Origin: Dimorphilus gyrociliatus
Lineage: Eukaryota; Annelida; Polychaeta; Dinophilidae
Assembly (NCBI GenBank): GCA_904063045.1
Contig: CAJFCJ010000006.1
Location: 2,036,946 to 2,100,945 of the forward strand
DNA length: 64,000 nt
Direction of reading: 5' to 3'
The notes beneath the pieces are model-generated. The model saw only the letters and a list, made by a program, of their open reading frames with translations, did not search any database and had not been told where the DNA came from. The position numbers were made by a program, and so were the translations under genes. Position 1 is the stretch's first letter; each line of letters opens with the position of its first letter. Positions 35,197-48,179 of the stretch are shown piece after piece.

Positions 35197-37807
35197 ATGA
35201 ACTTGAGGATAATTCTTCTTATAACCTTTGGATTATCAATTCGAATTTACAGTTTAAGTCAGTTTTATAAATCGGTTGAAATATGAAATTTTCCCTAATG
35301 TTTTTCCAATAGATTTGGGTGATAGAGACTTTAAAGAAGCAATTAGAGCTGGTCCTCTAAATTTGGCTCAAATGGCAACTGTAATACCAGGACATTTACA
35401 ATCTTTAACTGACGGATGCCCGTTCTTCTCAAATTGGTCGAACTGCTGCGCATCGTTAATTAAGAGTCAAGAAGTTACTATTCAATTAGCGAGATCATAT
35501 TCGATTTCAACGGTAGTCATCTATTTTCAAACTGGAGAAGAAGGTATGTATCTAAGGTTATTTTAACTGACCACTAATTAAGAAATAACATATATAAACC
35601 GTTATTAAACTTTTTATAGTGCAATTCGTTGAACTTCTTGTAAAAGTTGGACTAATCGTATGCCAAGAATTTCATGGAAATGTAACAAATTATCACCCAA
35701 TTGAGCTAATATGTACTACAGTACTTAATGGAGATAATATAAATCTTTTGGCAATAGATAACGTTGCAGTATGTGAAATTGAAGTCTATTCTGGTAATTA
35801 CTCCAACTTTTGTTTTCTTTTTAGTCTTAATAATCATTGACAATGTATAGATATAAATTTATACTGTATATACATAAATATATAGATAATATAGCCCTTA
35901 AAGCTCCTCTAAGGGCTTGGAGACGTTTGAACGAAGCATTATCATTTAATGATGGCGATTTAGCTAATGGATATCCTTTCTTATCTATTCCACATTGGTT
36001 TATGTTTTTTCTCATTCGGCCTTATCTTATTAAAGAAATAAAGGTTTTTCGAACAATGAATAATTTACACGCTGACGGAAAAGTCTTCCAGCTACATCCC
36101 CAATACGATAGATCAAATGAAAAACTGTGCGGCTCTAAGATTTCTGACACTAATAATCTTCTTCACATGGAATGCCAACCGAATTCGGAAGGTGCCTATG
36201 TAGAATTTACTGTGAGAAAGACACATGCATTTTTCCAAATGGTCAATCTGGTTGAAATTGAAATCTATGGTGAAAGAATTGATAAAGAAAAATACCCCGT
36301 TAATGTGGCTTTTCAAAAACCAATTTCCGTTTCTAAGCCATCATCATCTTGCATCTCCGCTCTTACTGATGGTTCAATTTTTACTGCTGCTGATGCAGTT
36401 GTAGAAAGTGGCTCAACTTGGATGTGTATTGATATGCTTGCCGTATATTCCGTAACTTATTTCATATTATACAAGACATCTGAAAATGATAATAGCGTAG
36501 AAAAAATAGATTTTAAAGTGTCAAAACTTCCTACAAATGATCCTTTTTCATCTCTTTATGAGCTTTGTTACCGACATGATAGTCAAACTACAGGCTTTCA
36601 GTACAACTCCAAATGTCTTAACCCTAATCCAATTGGTAGATACTTTCTTATTCTTCAGAGAAAGACTGTCCAGAATAACATAGCCATTTCAGATATTGAA
36701 GTTTTTGGCATTTTCTTACAAGAGTGGAACTCTCAGTTAATCTCTCATAAGATAATCCAACGAAATCGAATGGATTTTCAAAAGTCACATGTACCTAACG
36801 TAAACCTGTGGAAAACTTCGGATCATTTTCCGTATAATCCAATAAACATAGTCCCTCAAACTTGTGTTGAAATCTCTACATGGTTCTTAATCCAATTCTT
36901 TAATATAAGTAGCGTTCATAACTTTACAATAGTCCCAAAGTGTTCGCAAACAGAACTGGCATTCGATAATCTGGAATTATCTGTTATTAATTCAAACTCT
37001 TACGATATAGATTTAAATAATTATCCAAATGGTATTGCAAAATGCCTTTGTTGGAGATCAAGTGATCATGAATCATTAAAACCTGGTCGTTTAATTTATG
37101 GTAATTGTATGAATACTTGTTATGGTCAAGCTTTATTTGTTCATACAAAAAGTTCAAATAAAATAAAAGTGTGTGAGATATACGTGTATGGAAAATCTGT
37201 TGACTTTATTCCTATTGAACACAAACCCTCATACTTTATTTTCAATGATTCTTATCACAAATGTGAACAGAATAAATCATTTTACTCTTTGGGTAAACCA
37301 TTTACAATATGGTTGGAAAGCTATGCCAAAGTCTATGGTTTGACTTTGAATTCAAAATCAGCTAATATATCAATATCCCTAAATCAAACAGATTCATTTG
37401 AAATTTGTTCTAATTACGATTTTACTGATGGAACGGATACGGAAATATTTTCGATATTTTGTAAAAATTTCCAAGTGGTTCAATATATTAAAATAGAAAG
37501 TAACAATATTGATATTTGTAGTATAAAAGCTTCAGTAAAATTTGTCAGATTATCTAACTATTTCAAACCTATAAGTTCATTTGGAATCTTTCCATTTTAT
37601 AAAAGGGATGAAAAGGAAAATGTGATGGAATGTGCTCAATCATGTCTCTCCTTACCGTATTGTCTATCTTTTGGATGGAATATAAAGAATAAAGTATGTT
37701 TACATTCAAAATTCTTAATACCGAAGAAATTAACTGGTCCTATTGATAAATCTGTTATAAAATTTACAAGAGAAATGAATCATATACCAAACTCAAACTG
37801 TATTTGA
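35197..37807 (+). CDS. Secreted multi-domain discoidin-like protein with C-terminal PAN/apple module
   Basis: Four exons (35197-35257, 35313-35543, 35620-35793, 35886-37807) give 795 aa. A signal peptide (MNLRIILLITFGLSIRIYS) is followed by repeated galactose-binding-like (F5/8-type C, fucolectin-like) units. Unit 2 starts at about 157 with NIALKAPLRAW and a LSFNDGDLANG loop; unit 3 at about 295 with NVAFQKPISVSK and ALTDGSI; a further unit begins near NVNLWKTSDHF. Each ends in a strand of the type ICDIEVFG/VCEIYVYG. At about 736-795 a Cys-rich PAN/apple-like module closes the chain (ECAQSCLSLPYCLSFGWN). No membrane segment follows, so the protein should be secreted. Similar proteins act as lectins or matrix components; the ligand is unknown. 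The last exon of 1.9 kb is the largest continuous ORF in the window. Confidence 0.8.
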
Positions 37808-37995
37808 AATAATGATTTTTATCTTTAAAAGATTAGGAGAACAATCATTCAAACAACACAAGATCAAGTGATTAAAGACAAACTGAATATTCATATTTTA
37901 TACTTTCCAGTATAAAAACACAAAAACTACCTTTTATAGTTATTGCAAGCCAGTATGATGTTAATCATTTATGTAAATAAGCATTATTATTACCG

Positions 37996-40900
37996 TTAGA
38001 AAAGATTTTTTCCACTTGGCGTTGGAATATCAACACCAGCTTTTGTTGCAATAAATAGTGATAAAAACAAGGCTCCGATGAATCCTCCGCTTGCTAAACA
38101 AGCTAAAATAAATGCTTTTAATGACCATTTGAAGTTTGGTGGACCAAATATAGCCAAAAATGCTGTACATGCAGTAAGAGTATAAACAATTGATATAGTA
38201 GTATTAATAGCAACAATTTCCCCAAATTTTGAGAAAGGAAGAATAACTGCCTGTGTTAAGGGAATGGAAGCGGCGATGGTTGTGACAGCTGAACTTATAA
38301 TAGATAAACCTATGTGTTTTACTGCCGCTCTAGCGCGCCATTCTCGTTTCTCCTTGTTAGTTTTCAATTTTGGGGGTAAGTTTCTTGCTGACAAAAGATA
38401 ACCTTCCACTAAATGAACACAATAATCTACAGAGGATCCGACAAGGATGGATAAACTAATGGCTTCTATAGCTCCCATTTCCCATCCTGCGATCCAGAAT
38501 ATTGCTACAACGAAGCAAATTACTCCTAGGATAGTCATGACAACGATTATTAGTAAAATAACGTGCCCAGTAAAAATTGTGACTGCAGCAACGCAAATAA
38601 CTAAAGAGAGAACAACACCATATATGGCACTCCAAATTGCAATTGTTTCCATCATAACCTAAAAAACATTATGTACAATTATTTATTTATCACTTAAATA
38701 TCGTTATGTTTAAACACAATTCCACATACCTGAACCCAAAATTCTGATGTGACCTTCATTCCGGCTAGCGGTGAATCGGATCCAGATAAAACTTTTTCTT
38801 TAACAGCCGAAATAAATTTCTCCCATTTTAAGTAATCTTCGTAAGCTTTATACGATGCTGTTCCTTTTAGTGTAGTCTAGAAATATTGCATTAATTATAA
38901 GAGATTTTTTAGTTGTTAATATTAAAACTTCTATTCGACTTACAGAAGAGAAAGCAAAAGCTATCCAATTAATACTAAAGGTTTTGTAATTAATTGATAT
39001 TCTTGATCTATCCGGTAGGAGAGCTCCATTTATCTTTTGATTTTTCGGAATATCTTTACAGTCGGGATCGGTTTTCATAAATTCAGTTAAAAAGACGGTT
39101 TGCTTTTTAACTATAAACAAAAAAAACATATAAATTATTCTTTTTTAATAGAACAGTAATATTTTAATATCAAATTACATAAGTTCATTTCTTCATCGCT
39201 CGGGAAACATTGGCTGCCATTGACCATAACTAAATCTTTATTATTTTGAAATAATTTGCATATTTTACACATTTTCCTAATTAAATCTGGATTGAGTTGG
39301 CCATATTGAAATGCATCTTGAAATTTTTTATCATAAACTACTGTTCCTTTATCATTCAGGACGTGTTTATATGATACATTACTTCTATCTATTGTATCTA
39401 TACCGAAAACTACATAGACTATAGTACCAGAGTCTAACTGAGGTTTTTCTTCGGGGTTACAGCCATTATTTTCGCACGGATCAAAACTAACTGGAGGCAC
39501 CGGAGAAGGATCAATTGGTCCAGGACGATCTGTAGGCTGAGGAGGGTTAGGTGGATTAGGTGGTATAGGAGAGTTTGTTGTTGGTACCACCGTTGGACGT
39601 TTTGTTTTGGGTATAATTTTCTTAGTTGTTGGTTTATTTGTGATAGTGGTAGTTGGTGTAGTTGTTGGTTTTGTTGTCGGTTTAGTTGTCGGCTTAGTTG
39701 TCGGCTTAGTTGTCGGTGCTGCTTTTTTGGATGTGGACGGAGTAGCACTTTTGGTAGTTGCCTTAGTTACTTTCGTCTTTACAGCGGTTTCTAAAAGACC
39801 CGTTGTTATTTCTTCCGTTTCAGGATTTTGTGTTACATTTGAATTTGATTCAGTGACTACTTGATGAGTTACTGGTATTATAGAATTTTTAACCGTCGAA
39901 ACGTCTTGTGAATCTATTGTGGTTATTAAATCATTAACCGTTGTAATTTCAACAGTCGACATTTGAGTTGTTTGTTTTGTTGTTGGTATTGATTTAGTAG
40001 TAGGCTTTATCGTTTCCTTAACTTTAGCAGTTGTAGGAGATTTTTTGGTGCTTAAAAAAACAGTTTTGGTTGTCGCCGTTGATTTGTTTGTTGTCGGTGA
40101 ATCAGTGTTTGGTGGCGGAGTCGGTTTTACGGGGTTAGCCTATTTTATTGACAGTATATAAATATTAATATTAGTCTTTAATAGTAAATGCTATCATAGT
40201 ATGGTCGAACAGACCTGATGAAAAGCTGAACATGTGTCGCATTTTAGATCAGTATGACTAAATTTGACGGATAAATCCAGTAACATCTGCAGGTTTGAGT
40301 TTGGATTAAACATCTGAGGTGGTTTAGTTGCCGCTTTTAATTGGGACATTAAACCAATAGATATTATCAATATAACGATGTATATTCCTTTTAAAAGAGA
40401 AAATAGATAGTTTTAGAAATACGTTTTGTTTTAATAAACCAAATAAAATAGATTTTTACCTAAAATTACCCATTTCCATCTAACAACCAATGAAGCAGTA
40501 AATTTATAAATATATCTTTGGAGGATCATTGATAAGCTACAACCCTCTACAACTCGAATACTATCGTCTCCCTCCGAACTTGTAATTTCAGATGTCTTAT
40601 CCGACTTTTTAATTGGCGATAACATCACTAAATAAATAATATAAAATTATTTAAGTATTCTTATTAATAATACAGCAAATTAAAGCAAAATGAAGGATAA
40701 AGATAAAAGCCAATCTAGGGTAAAATTATTAGAAGATAAAATAATCAAGTAAATTCAGGCAATTCAATCGAATCTCCAAAATAATTAGAATTTCATGATA
40801 TTATAAATAATTTTACATGCTATGTATATAAATATGATTATCTGAGTATTATATATATACAATGCATCAAAAATATATATAGATATATCAATAATGGAGA

Positions 40901-43260
40901 AGTTATAAATGGCATTGTTGTCGATCAATTAGTTTTACCTTATGAAAAATGAAAATATCTGAAAAAAATTAACAATAGAAGAAAGTTTCAAGATAAAAAG
41001 ACTAGATTGTTAAATAAAAACATAAAAAAATATTAATATTCTATTGAAGAGGAGAATGAAAAGTGAAGTAAAAACTTAAAAAATATAGCTAGCTGTGTAC
41101 AGTATATTCGATATTTACTATTAAGAGCTCCTAGGTATAAAGGCCAACCTCCTTCGGTGATTGTTGCTATTTCTTCTTTCTCTTCCAATTTAACATCACC
41201 CAAATCGTCATCAGTTTCATCAATGTTGTATTTATAATTATTAGGATTTGGTGATATATTAATAGCATCATCTTTAATTGATGCTTCCGTTTCATTTTCA
41301 ATTTCCTCTGCTCTATTGATTTCGAATTTGGGAGTAGTACGAATTTCCTCAGTTTCGAAAGATTTACCACATTTGCAATTATTGCATCTATAGAAGAGGA
41401 GGGAACGGGAGAAAATTAGAGAGTATTCGGTCAATAAATTTACAGTTATTTACTTGCTAAAGCACATCTTTTCGCAGTTACTAAATCTATTATACCATAG
41501 ATTAATGGCTGGAGGCATAATAAAAAGAACCGTTATCCAACAACAGCCAACTATTAGAGACATAAAAAGACCAAAGTCGTGCACTGCAGGAATCTTTTAA
41601 AACAAAATTATTATTATATGTAACATTAATGAAAAATAGAGGCTTTCATTTTCTAACTTACAGAAGAAGCAACGTTAGCAGCAAATGCTACTGCGGTTGT
41701 GAAAGAAGTGAAAAAAGTCGCTTTTCCAGCGGTAAGAAACATATAGAAAAGCCTCTCACCATGATCGGGTATAAAATGCGATTGTCTGAATGTATTTATA
41801 AAGACAAACACGTCGTCAACACCTAGAAAATATTAATATATTTATTTAAATTGATCATTTTTTTATTTTATTGAATCATTACCGATTCCAATGATGACGA
41901 ATGCAGCAGCTCCGTTTAGAATACCCAAACGTGTCATCTGAAAGACAGCTCTATAAAAGAAGAGTGCCAGCGGAAAACTTAAAAGAATTGAGTATATCCC
42001 CCAAAATGTTAGGAATCCGGAAAAGGAAGTTAAAATGAACATGAATAGGACAATAAAACCAAGAGAAAATGCAGCTAATTTAATATCATCCCAAAAGGTT
42101 TTATCTACTTCATAATCAAAAAGAATGTTTCCTCCGTACAAGATTCGTACCTCATCATTACTGTATTCTTTAAGAAGGTCAATATAGCCAACTATAAACT
42201 TTTCTGCCATAGCCTCTTGCTCACCGCCTTTGGAATGGGAGTATTCGAAACCCGGAAAAGGAGTGCCGAACTGAACCTCAGTTCTAAGGAGAGTACTCTT
42301 CTTCGAAACCGAATTAAAATTTTCATCGACATACCAATATGTTCCGGCATTTGTTAAAGCAAATTTAAGAGTTTGATTTATATTCTGTAATTCACTTCCT
42401 AAACCATCGTAGTGAATAGTTCCATCGAACCCTTGCGAGGGGTAAAAGTAAGTTAAGAGGCTATTTAGTGGACTGCATCCGTTGTATTTTTTATAAAGAG
42501 GATATGATTTTTGCTCTCTATAGCAGAAATTTGTAAAATCCTTTCTGTTCATTATTCCCATTTCTACTTTATGAATTTGTTCAAGTCTACTTCTAGTGAA
42601 AATATTTTTGTCTTTTCCAATAGCTGTATAAACCAATTGCATCTTCCATCGTGGAATAGTCTGGCAAAAATTTCCACAAGCGGCAGCTCTTCTAAATCTC
42701 TTTAAAATATGATCGAATATACTACGCTCTCCATAAATTTTCTTCACTATCCTTTTAGCTTCCACTCTAGAATCAATATCTTTGATATCTCGTAGTCTAT
42801 TATTACTAATGATTTTTTGATTGACCGCTGTAAGAGGTGGGGAGTCTAACCAATTATCCCTGGGAATTTCTCGTTTCCTTCTTCTTGAGAGTCCAGTATT
42901 TTTATCCCATTCGTCTTTAGCCATTTTGAATGCATCATAATTAATTGATACAGGATGATTGGGAATAGAAAAAGAATTCAAAGATTTATCGATAACAATT
43001 TCTGGAGTCATATAAAAGAAAGCATAAATAGCTGGTCCAATGCACACGGCGCTAGCCAAGAAAATTACAACGATTGACAAAATCTGCGACTTGAGAATAA
43101 ATACAGTGGCTCTTCTAATCTTTTGCCGAAATCTCTTTATTGAACTACCATCAGTATTCTTGGAATGAATCAAAGAATTTGAACTTATCTGCGAAGTCAA
43201 TTCTGATTGAGATGAATTGGTGGTTAGCTCCTTTGGAGAGTTCTCTTCAATAGTTGACAT
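37996..43260 (-). CDS. DISP3: DISP3/PTCHD2-like Dispatched-family protein with mucin-like insert (copy A)
   Basis: Ten exons (43260-41883, 41822-41662, 41593-41454, 41387-41119, 40627-40460, 40387-40215, 40139-39179, 39110-38944, 38876-38730, 38658-37996) give 1408 aa. The fold is RND-type with 12 expected membrane helices and a sterol-sensing-like first half. Both proton-relay motifs are kept: IGIGVDDVF in TM4 and LVGSSVDYC in TM10. GWEMGAIEAISLSILVGSS is nearly identical to vertebrate DISP3. Ectodomain 1 holds the furin-type sites SRRRKREIP and KRFRRAAACG. Ectodomain 2 carries a Thr/Pro/Lys-rich mucin-like insert in the 961-nt exon (about 39510-40139), with four TTKP units. Dispatched proteins export lipid-modified Hedgehog; DISP3 is linked to cholesterol handling and neural differentiation. 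A 5' UTR intron acceptor lies 12 bp before the ATG. Copy B lies directly upstream on the same strand. Confidence 0.9.
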
Positions 43261-44728
43261 TCTTTCAGCGTTTCTGCAATAGGAAATGAAATTAGGATGC
43301 TTATCCTATCGCTACATAATTAATTAATTATGAAAACGAAAGAAAAACCAATTAATTATTGTTTATAAATCCACATTACCCTAGTTAAAATTCTATAATA
43401 AATTCAATACTATATGATTACTACTGTTGAGAAAATTTGGAAAAATGATCTTTATTTAAGTATCATTTTACATAATATCCAATACATAGAATCTTCAATT
43501 AATTGACATTCAGCTACGCAAATCGATTGATTATAGCATATATTAAATAGGCCTAGAATGGTGAACATATAGAACATTACAGTTTCATACCAATATTATT
43601 TTTCAAAATGGTTAATATATGTAGAATCACAAAATACTAATGCAAATATTTCTTGCATAGAGTACAGATATTTTATTCCTATATTCTAAATAATAACTTC
43701 ACTGTTCTTTTTTCTTTGGAATATTAATTTATCTTTCTTTTGAACACGTATTAAAAAGGTTGAGGGCGTTATAGAAACTTTTCTTTTAACGACTCTACTC
43801 AGAATCTATCGATTTATGACGACTGAAATTTTCCGTAAAATGACTCATTGTCTAATATCGACCTAGTTCATCCTGGTAAAACCCAAACAATATCAAAACA
43901 AAACCTATGGCTACCCTCCTTTAAGCGATTTCAATAATCTTTTTTTAGATATTTAGTTAATACTTGAACACAATTACAATTATATTTTCTGCTTATCATA
44001 AAGCCGATCGTGATCTGTAATGTTTAATCATTTGTAGGGTAAAAAAATATCTTATGTTACTGTAAAAGAAAAAAGGGTAATGCCTTATAGAGATTCTTTA
44101 TAAAGAGAAAACCATCCACTTTCCTTATTAATTTTATAGAATCTTAACCTAATTATTTAAACGTGTCCTTTCGAAAAGTAATTTTCCAAGCCATTATAAT
44201 TTAGCATCTTTTTCTTGGAATTTTGTAATATTAAAAAGGGAGCGAACGAAAAGAGACCAACGAAATATAGAGCAATCTTTACCTTTGCGTAATGAGGTTA
44301 TACCTTTACACCTTATTATATATTTCAATGAAAAGTTTAATTAAATACTTACTACATCAGCATGTTGGTAATAATTTAAAATCTCCTTTAAGGAGATCTT
44401 TTTTAGAATTTAAAGATTGAGCAAAGAAATATTTTGGTCACGTGATTTATGTCTGAAGCTCGGTTAGCAGAGACAGATCATTATTGAGTGAAAGCTGACT
44501 GTACGAACCTTCTATAATATGTAAATTCGGCTTCTTAAACCGAAAAAGCTCCCTTAAATAATTTAATAAAATTCCTAGAAATATAATAAAACGGATTTTA
44601 TTCCTTCCATTAAGTTTATTTTCAAAAAAGAATAAAGAATAAAAAATAGCAATTATTTGTCAATTACATTCTCTCCCTGATAACAAACAAACGACAAATA
44701 TGGATGACAACCTCTGAATAGGTAACGC
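43261..44728. other. Intergenic between tandem DISP3-like copies
   Basis: 1.47 kb between the start of copy A and the stop of copy B. It contains a TCACGTGA E-box palindrome at 44438-44445 and a TAGGCCTA palindrome at 43548-43555. No coding exon is seen. Confidence 0.4.
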
Positions 44729-47700
44729 CTAGAAAATAGTAATATTCCATCCAAATCCGTTTATTATAATAGCAATGAGAAAAACAATACCAATTAACCA
44801 TATAGCAGAAATCGCTAAACTAAGTGTTCTCTTCCAAATTGAATTCCCGCCAATTTTTGTGATGTAAGATATAAATGCCGGACAGAGGGTTAGTGATGTT
44901 ATAATAGCTATTGCCGTATTTATTAAAATAATCTTTGAAAATTTAGATATTGGATAAATTTCAGCTTGAGTTAAAGGTACGGCCGCCATCATTGTTGTAA
45001 TCTTTAGACATGATTTATAATTATACTCTTAAAAATTAAACCGATTATAATTAACACTTACAGCAGAGCTAAATAATGAAGAACCTATAGAATACATTGC
45101 CGATTTTGTTAAACTTTTTCTATCGTGAGAATGAAGGATACTATGAGTAAACGACTGTTCCAAACTGTTAAAAGCTTCAGCAATATGCATACAATAATCT
45201 ACAGAAGAGGCGAATAGGATTGATAAGCTGACTGCTTCAATTCTACCAATTCTCCATCCAACTATATAGAAAATTCCAATAACAGAACTTATGATTGAAA
45301 GTGTCGTAAGTATAACTACAAGCAATAATTCAGAACTACGAATAAAAACCATTACAGTTATTATGCAAATTACTAAAGACAGCAAAAGATTTGATATAGC
45401 GTTTGTCATAGTAATTCTTTCGGTCATAGTCTGAAAAGAAAGCGCAAAATGAATTATTTACTGTGTAATAGACAAACCTTATTTGTATATATAGATAAGT
45501 TTTTCTTACAATTTCCCATATATTAGATGTTTGTCGGATATTATGTAATACTGAATTTTTCCTTAATAGCTTTAACTTTATATTATCAATTAGTTTTTCC
45601 CATTTTAAATAATCATCAGACGCTCTTGAAAATCCAACATCTTTTTTTGTTGTCTATAGCAGTTTGTATTTTATGGAAACATAGAGTAAAATTATATCAT
45701 ATTGTGTAGCTTTAGGATAGTTAAATCAAACCGTAAAAAAGGCGAAAGATAGCCATTTAATTGATGATTCATCATCGCTGAATCCTACTCGGAATCGTTC
45801 GTTTAATAATCTTCCATTGACTAACTTATTTGGCGGAATTTTCCAACATTCGTTTATCTTGCCCATAGCTTGGTCAAAGTCATAAAGTTTTTGCGCTAGA
45901 TCCCGTCTCAAAGCTTCAAGGGGGATTGTGTTAAAAATATAAAACTAATATAAAAAAAAAGGTTAAAAATAGCATACATACTTCTAACGAAATGATTTAG
46001 CTGAGAATTGCTGAAGTAGCATTGAGCTCCATTTTTTAAAACTAGAGGATGATTATGAACGTAATTACAAATGAGGCATAATTCTTTAATAAGCCTCAAA
46101 GATGTATTAAGGGAAGAAAACTTGAATTTATCTTGGAATTCATTATCGAAAGAAAAAACTGTTTTCTCCTTAACCCTATTATTTAGCTTCATTTTCTTTC
46201 GCTTAATTGTTTTAATTCCAAAGTACAAGTGCACTACTAATGACTTCTCCAAGGTCACATTCGTTAAAAAATTCCTTTTTGAAAAATTTTGAGAGTTAAA
46301 GTGTTGCTTGAAATAAATATCTAGTAGCTTCTGTTCGTTTGACTGTACTTGGAATAATTTCATGGGATTCGATGACGTTTTCAAATGGACCATAAGACAC
46401 ATCGATATAGCACCAATAGCGCAAAAGATTACTAAAATAGAATGTTATTTTTGTTATTAATTACCTGTTTTAATGAATTTAATTATGTCTTACAAAAGCA
46501 TATTCCATAATATTTAATAGTATTTTTAGCTACAAATCTGTAGATAAAGGACTGAAGCATGAGATTTACGTGCGAAGTTCTTTTCTTATTATCCACTATA
46601 TTAATTTATTGTAATTTCATTATATACTGTATAATACGAGTATAATAATGTAGTCTAATTACTTACCAATTGGGGGATTATTATCACTCGATCTAATTGT
46701 AAGCTGAAATTCTTCGGGAACCGCAAAAAGTGATGTTCCACAGCATCTAAAAGGATGGAATTTCATATAGTATAATTAAACTGTCTATTTTATTACAAAC
46801 CTAATTTTTTCGCAGCTTTCCATTAATTTATCATAATTAAATCTATCGTGTAGGTTTAAAGCAGCCGGCATTATGAGAACTACAACTAGCCAGCAACTCG
46901 ATACGATAATAGACATAAATAGACCAAAGTCACGAACAGCTGGGACCTAAGAATTTTACGGATTATTGAATCTAAAAGAAAGTGATTATTTAAAAACTAA
47001 CTGGTGAAGACATATTAGCAGCAAACGCTGCTGATGTTGTAAATGAAGTGAAGAAAGTTGTCCTCCCAGCACTTTTCAAAGTTTTCAAAAGTCTTTCTGC
47101 TTTATTAGAAATTGAAATATTTGATTGAAATGTATTAATGAAGATGAAAACATCATCAACTCCTGAAATATATAATTTATTTGATTAATCAATATTGATT
47201 GTTTAGATAATTAATTAATTATCAATTTACCTATTCCTATAATAACAAAAAGAGCCACTCCGTTAAAAATTCTGATTTCGTACTCATTAAAGATTGCTCG
47301 ATAGATAAAGATCGATAGAACACAACTAAGAAATATTGAATATATACCCATCAGAGTTAAGAAGAAAGAGAATGATGTCAGAACAAGCATTATTAAAAAT
47401 ACGAAGACAAAGGAGAAAAAAGAAAGCTTGACATCTCTCCAAAAAGCATTTTGCAGGCTGTCAGGTATAATATCTTTCCAAGAATACATGATTTGAATAT
47501 TCTTAGTATTCTTTAGCTTAACATATTCAATTAGGCTTTTTACGAATCTCTTTTCATCTTTAAAATTCGATCTTGGCGGGAAGCGTAGACTGGAGAATTT
47601 TCTAAAAGTTCGTAACAATCGTCCATTATACAATTTCGATGAGAAATTTAACTTTTTCTTCCAAATATCAGGGTTCATAATTCCAGAATCCCGATAAGGT

Positions 47701-48179
47701 TTTTCGCATACACTATCCAAATCATTCTTCTTCCAACAAAACCTATTATAGCCTGCTAGTTTTTCGATTCCACTTTCAACCTTATCAATATAAATAAGAT
47801 TATCTCGCTTGTAGATATTATCCTCCGTCTTATATATAATCTCAAATATTGATTGACAAACATGTTGATTTTTAATTTTTTCTCGATTATTATGATTCAT
47901 TTGCAACATATTTAATGATGGTGTTAACGACGATAAAGAATTATTAGCGTTTATCATTTGAAATCCTTCATAGTTTAAAGCTGCAGGATGACTCTTAACG
48001 AGAAATGAATTTAGTGAACTATCAACACGAATTCCAGGTTCCATAAACAATAATGCATAAAAAAATGGCCCAAAACACAAAGTCGAAACGGTAAGAATAA
48101 TGAAAAACGATATTGACGAAGTTTTCAAGATGAATAGTAAACTTCTTCCTAATATCTTCCTTATCTTCCTTATTTCCAT
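44729..48179 (-). CDS. DISP3-like Dispatched-family protein, shortened copy B
   Basis: Nine exons (48179-47231, 47162-47002, 46946-46801, 46746-46667, 46431-45982, 45913-45732, 45653-45510, 45430-45062, 45001-44729) give 917 aa, 491 fewer than copy A. The first three introns fall at the same positions and phases as in copy A (after IIGIG, after the FAAN block, and before the CxxC segment), showing a tandem duplication. It keeps GVDDVFIFINTF in TM4 and SSVDYC in TM10, but the Gly of the TM10 motif is Ala (LFASSVDYC). The mucin insert, the furin-type sites and much of ectodomain 1 are absent. Ectodomain 2 is a single 450-nt exon rich in Lys and Phe. The stop after GWNITIF is TAG. Function may have diverged from copy A. 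Confidence 0.85.

Noticed and set aside
39434-39748. Gln/Leu-rich minus-strand frame
   Set aside because: It is a shifted frame of the same mucin-like exon; the true frame joins flanking exons in phase.
39607-39864. Hydrophobic Val/Gly-rich plus-strand frame
   Set aside because: It is the complement of the TTKP repeat exon of the DISP3-like gene, so the Val/Gly pattern is an artefact of the Thr/Pro repeats.
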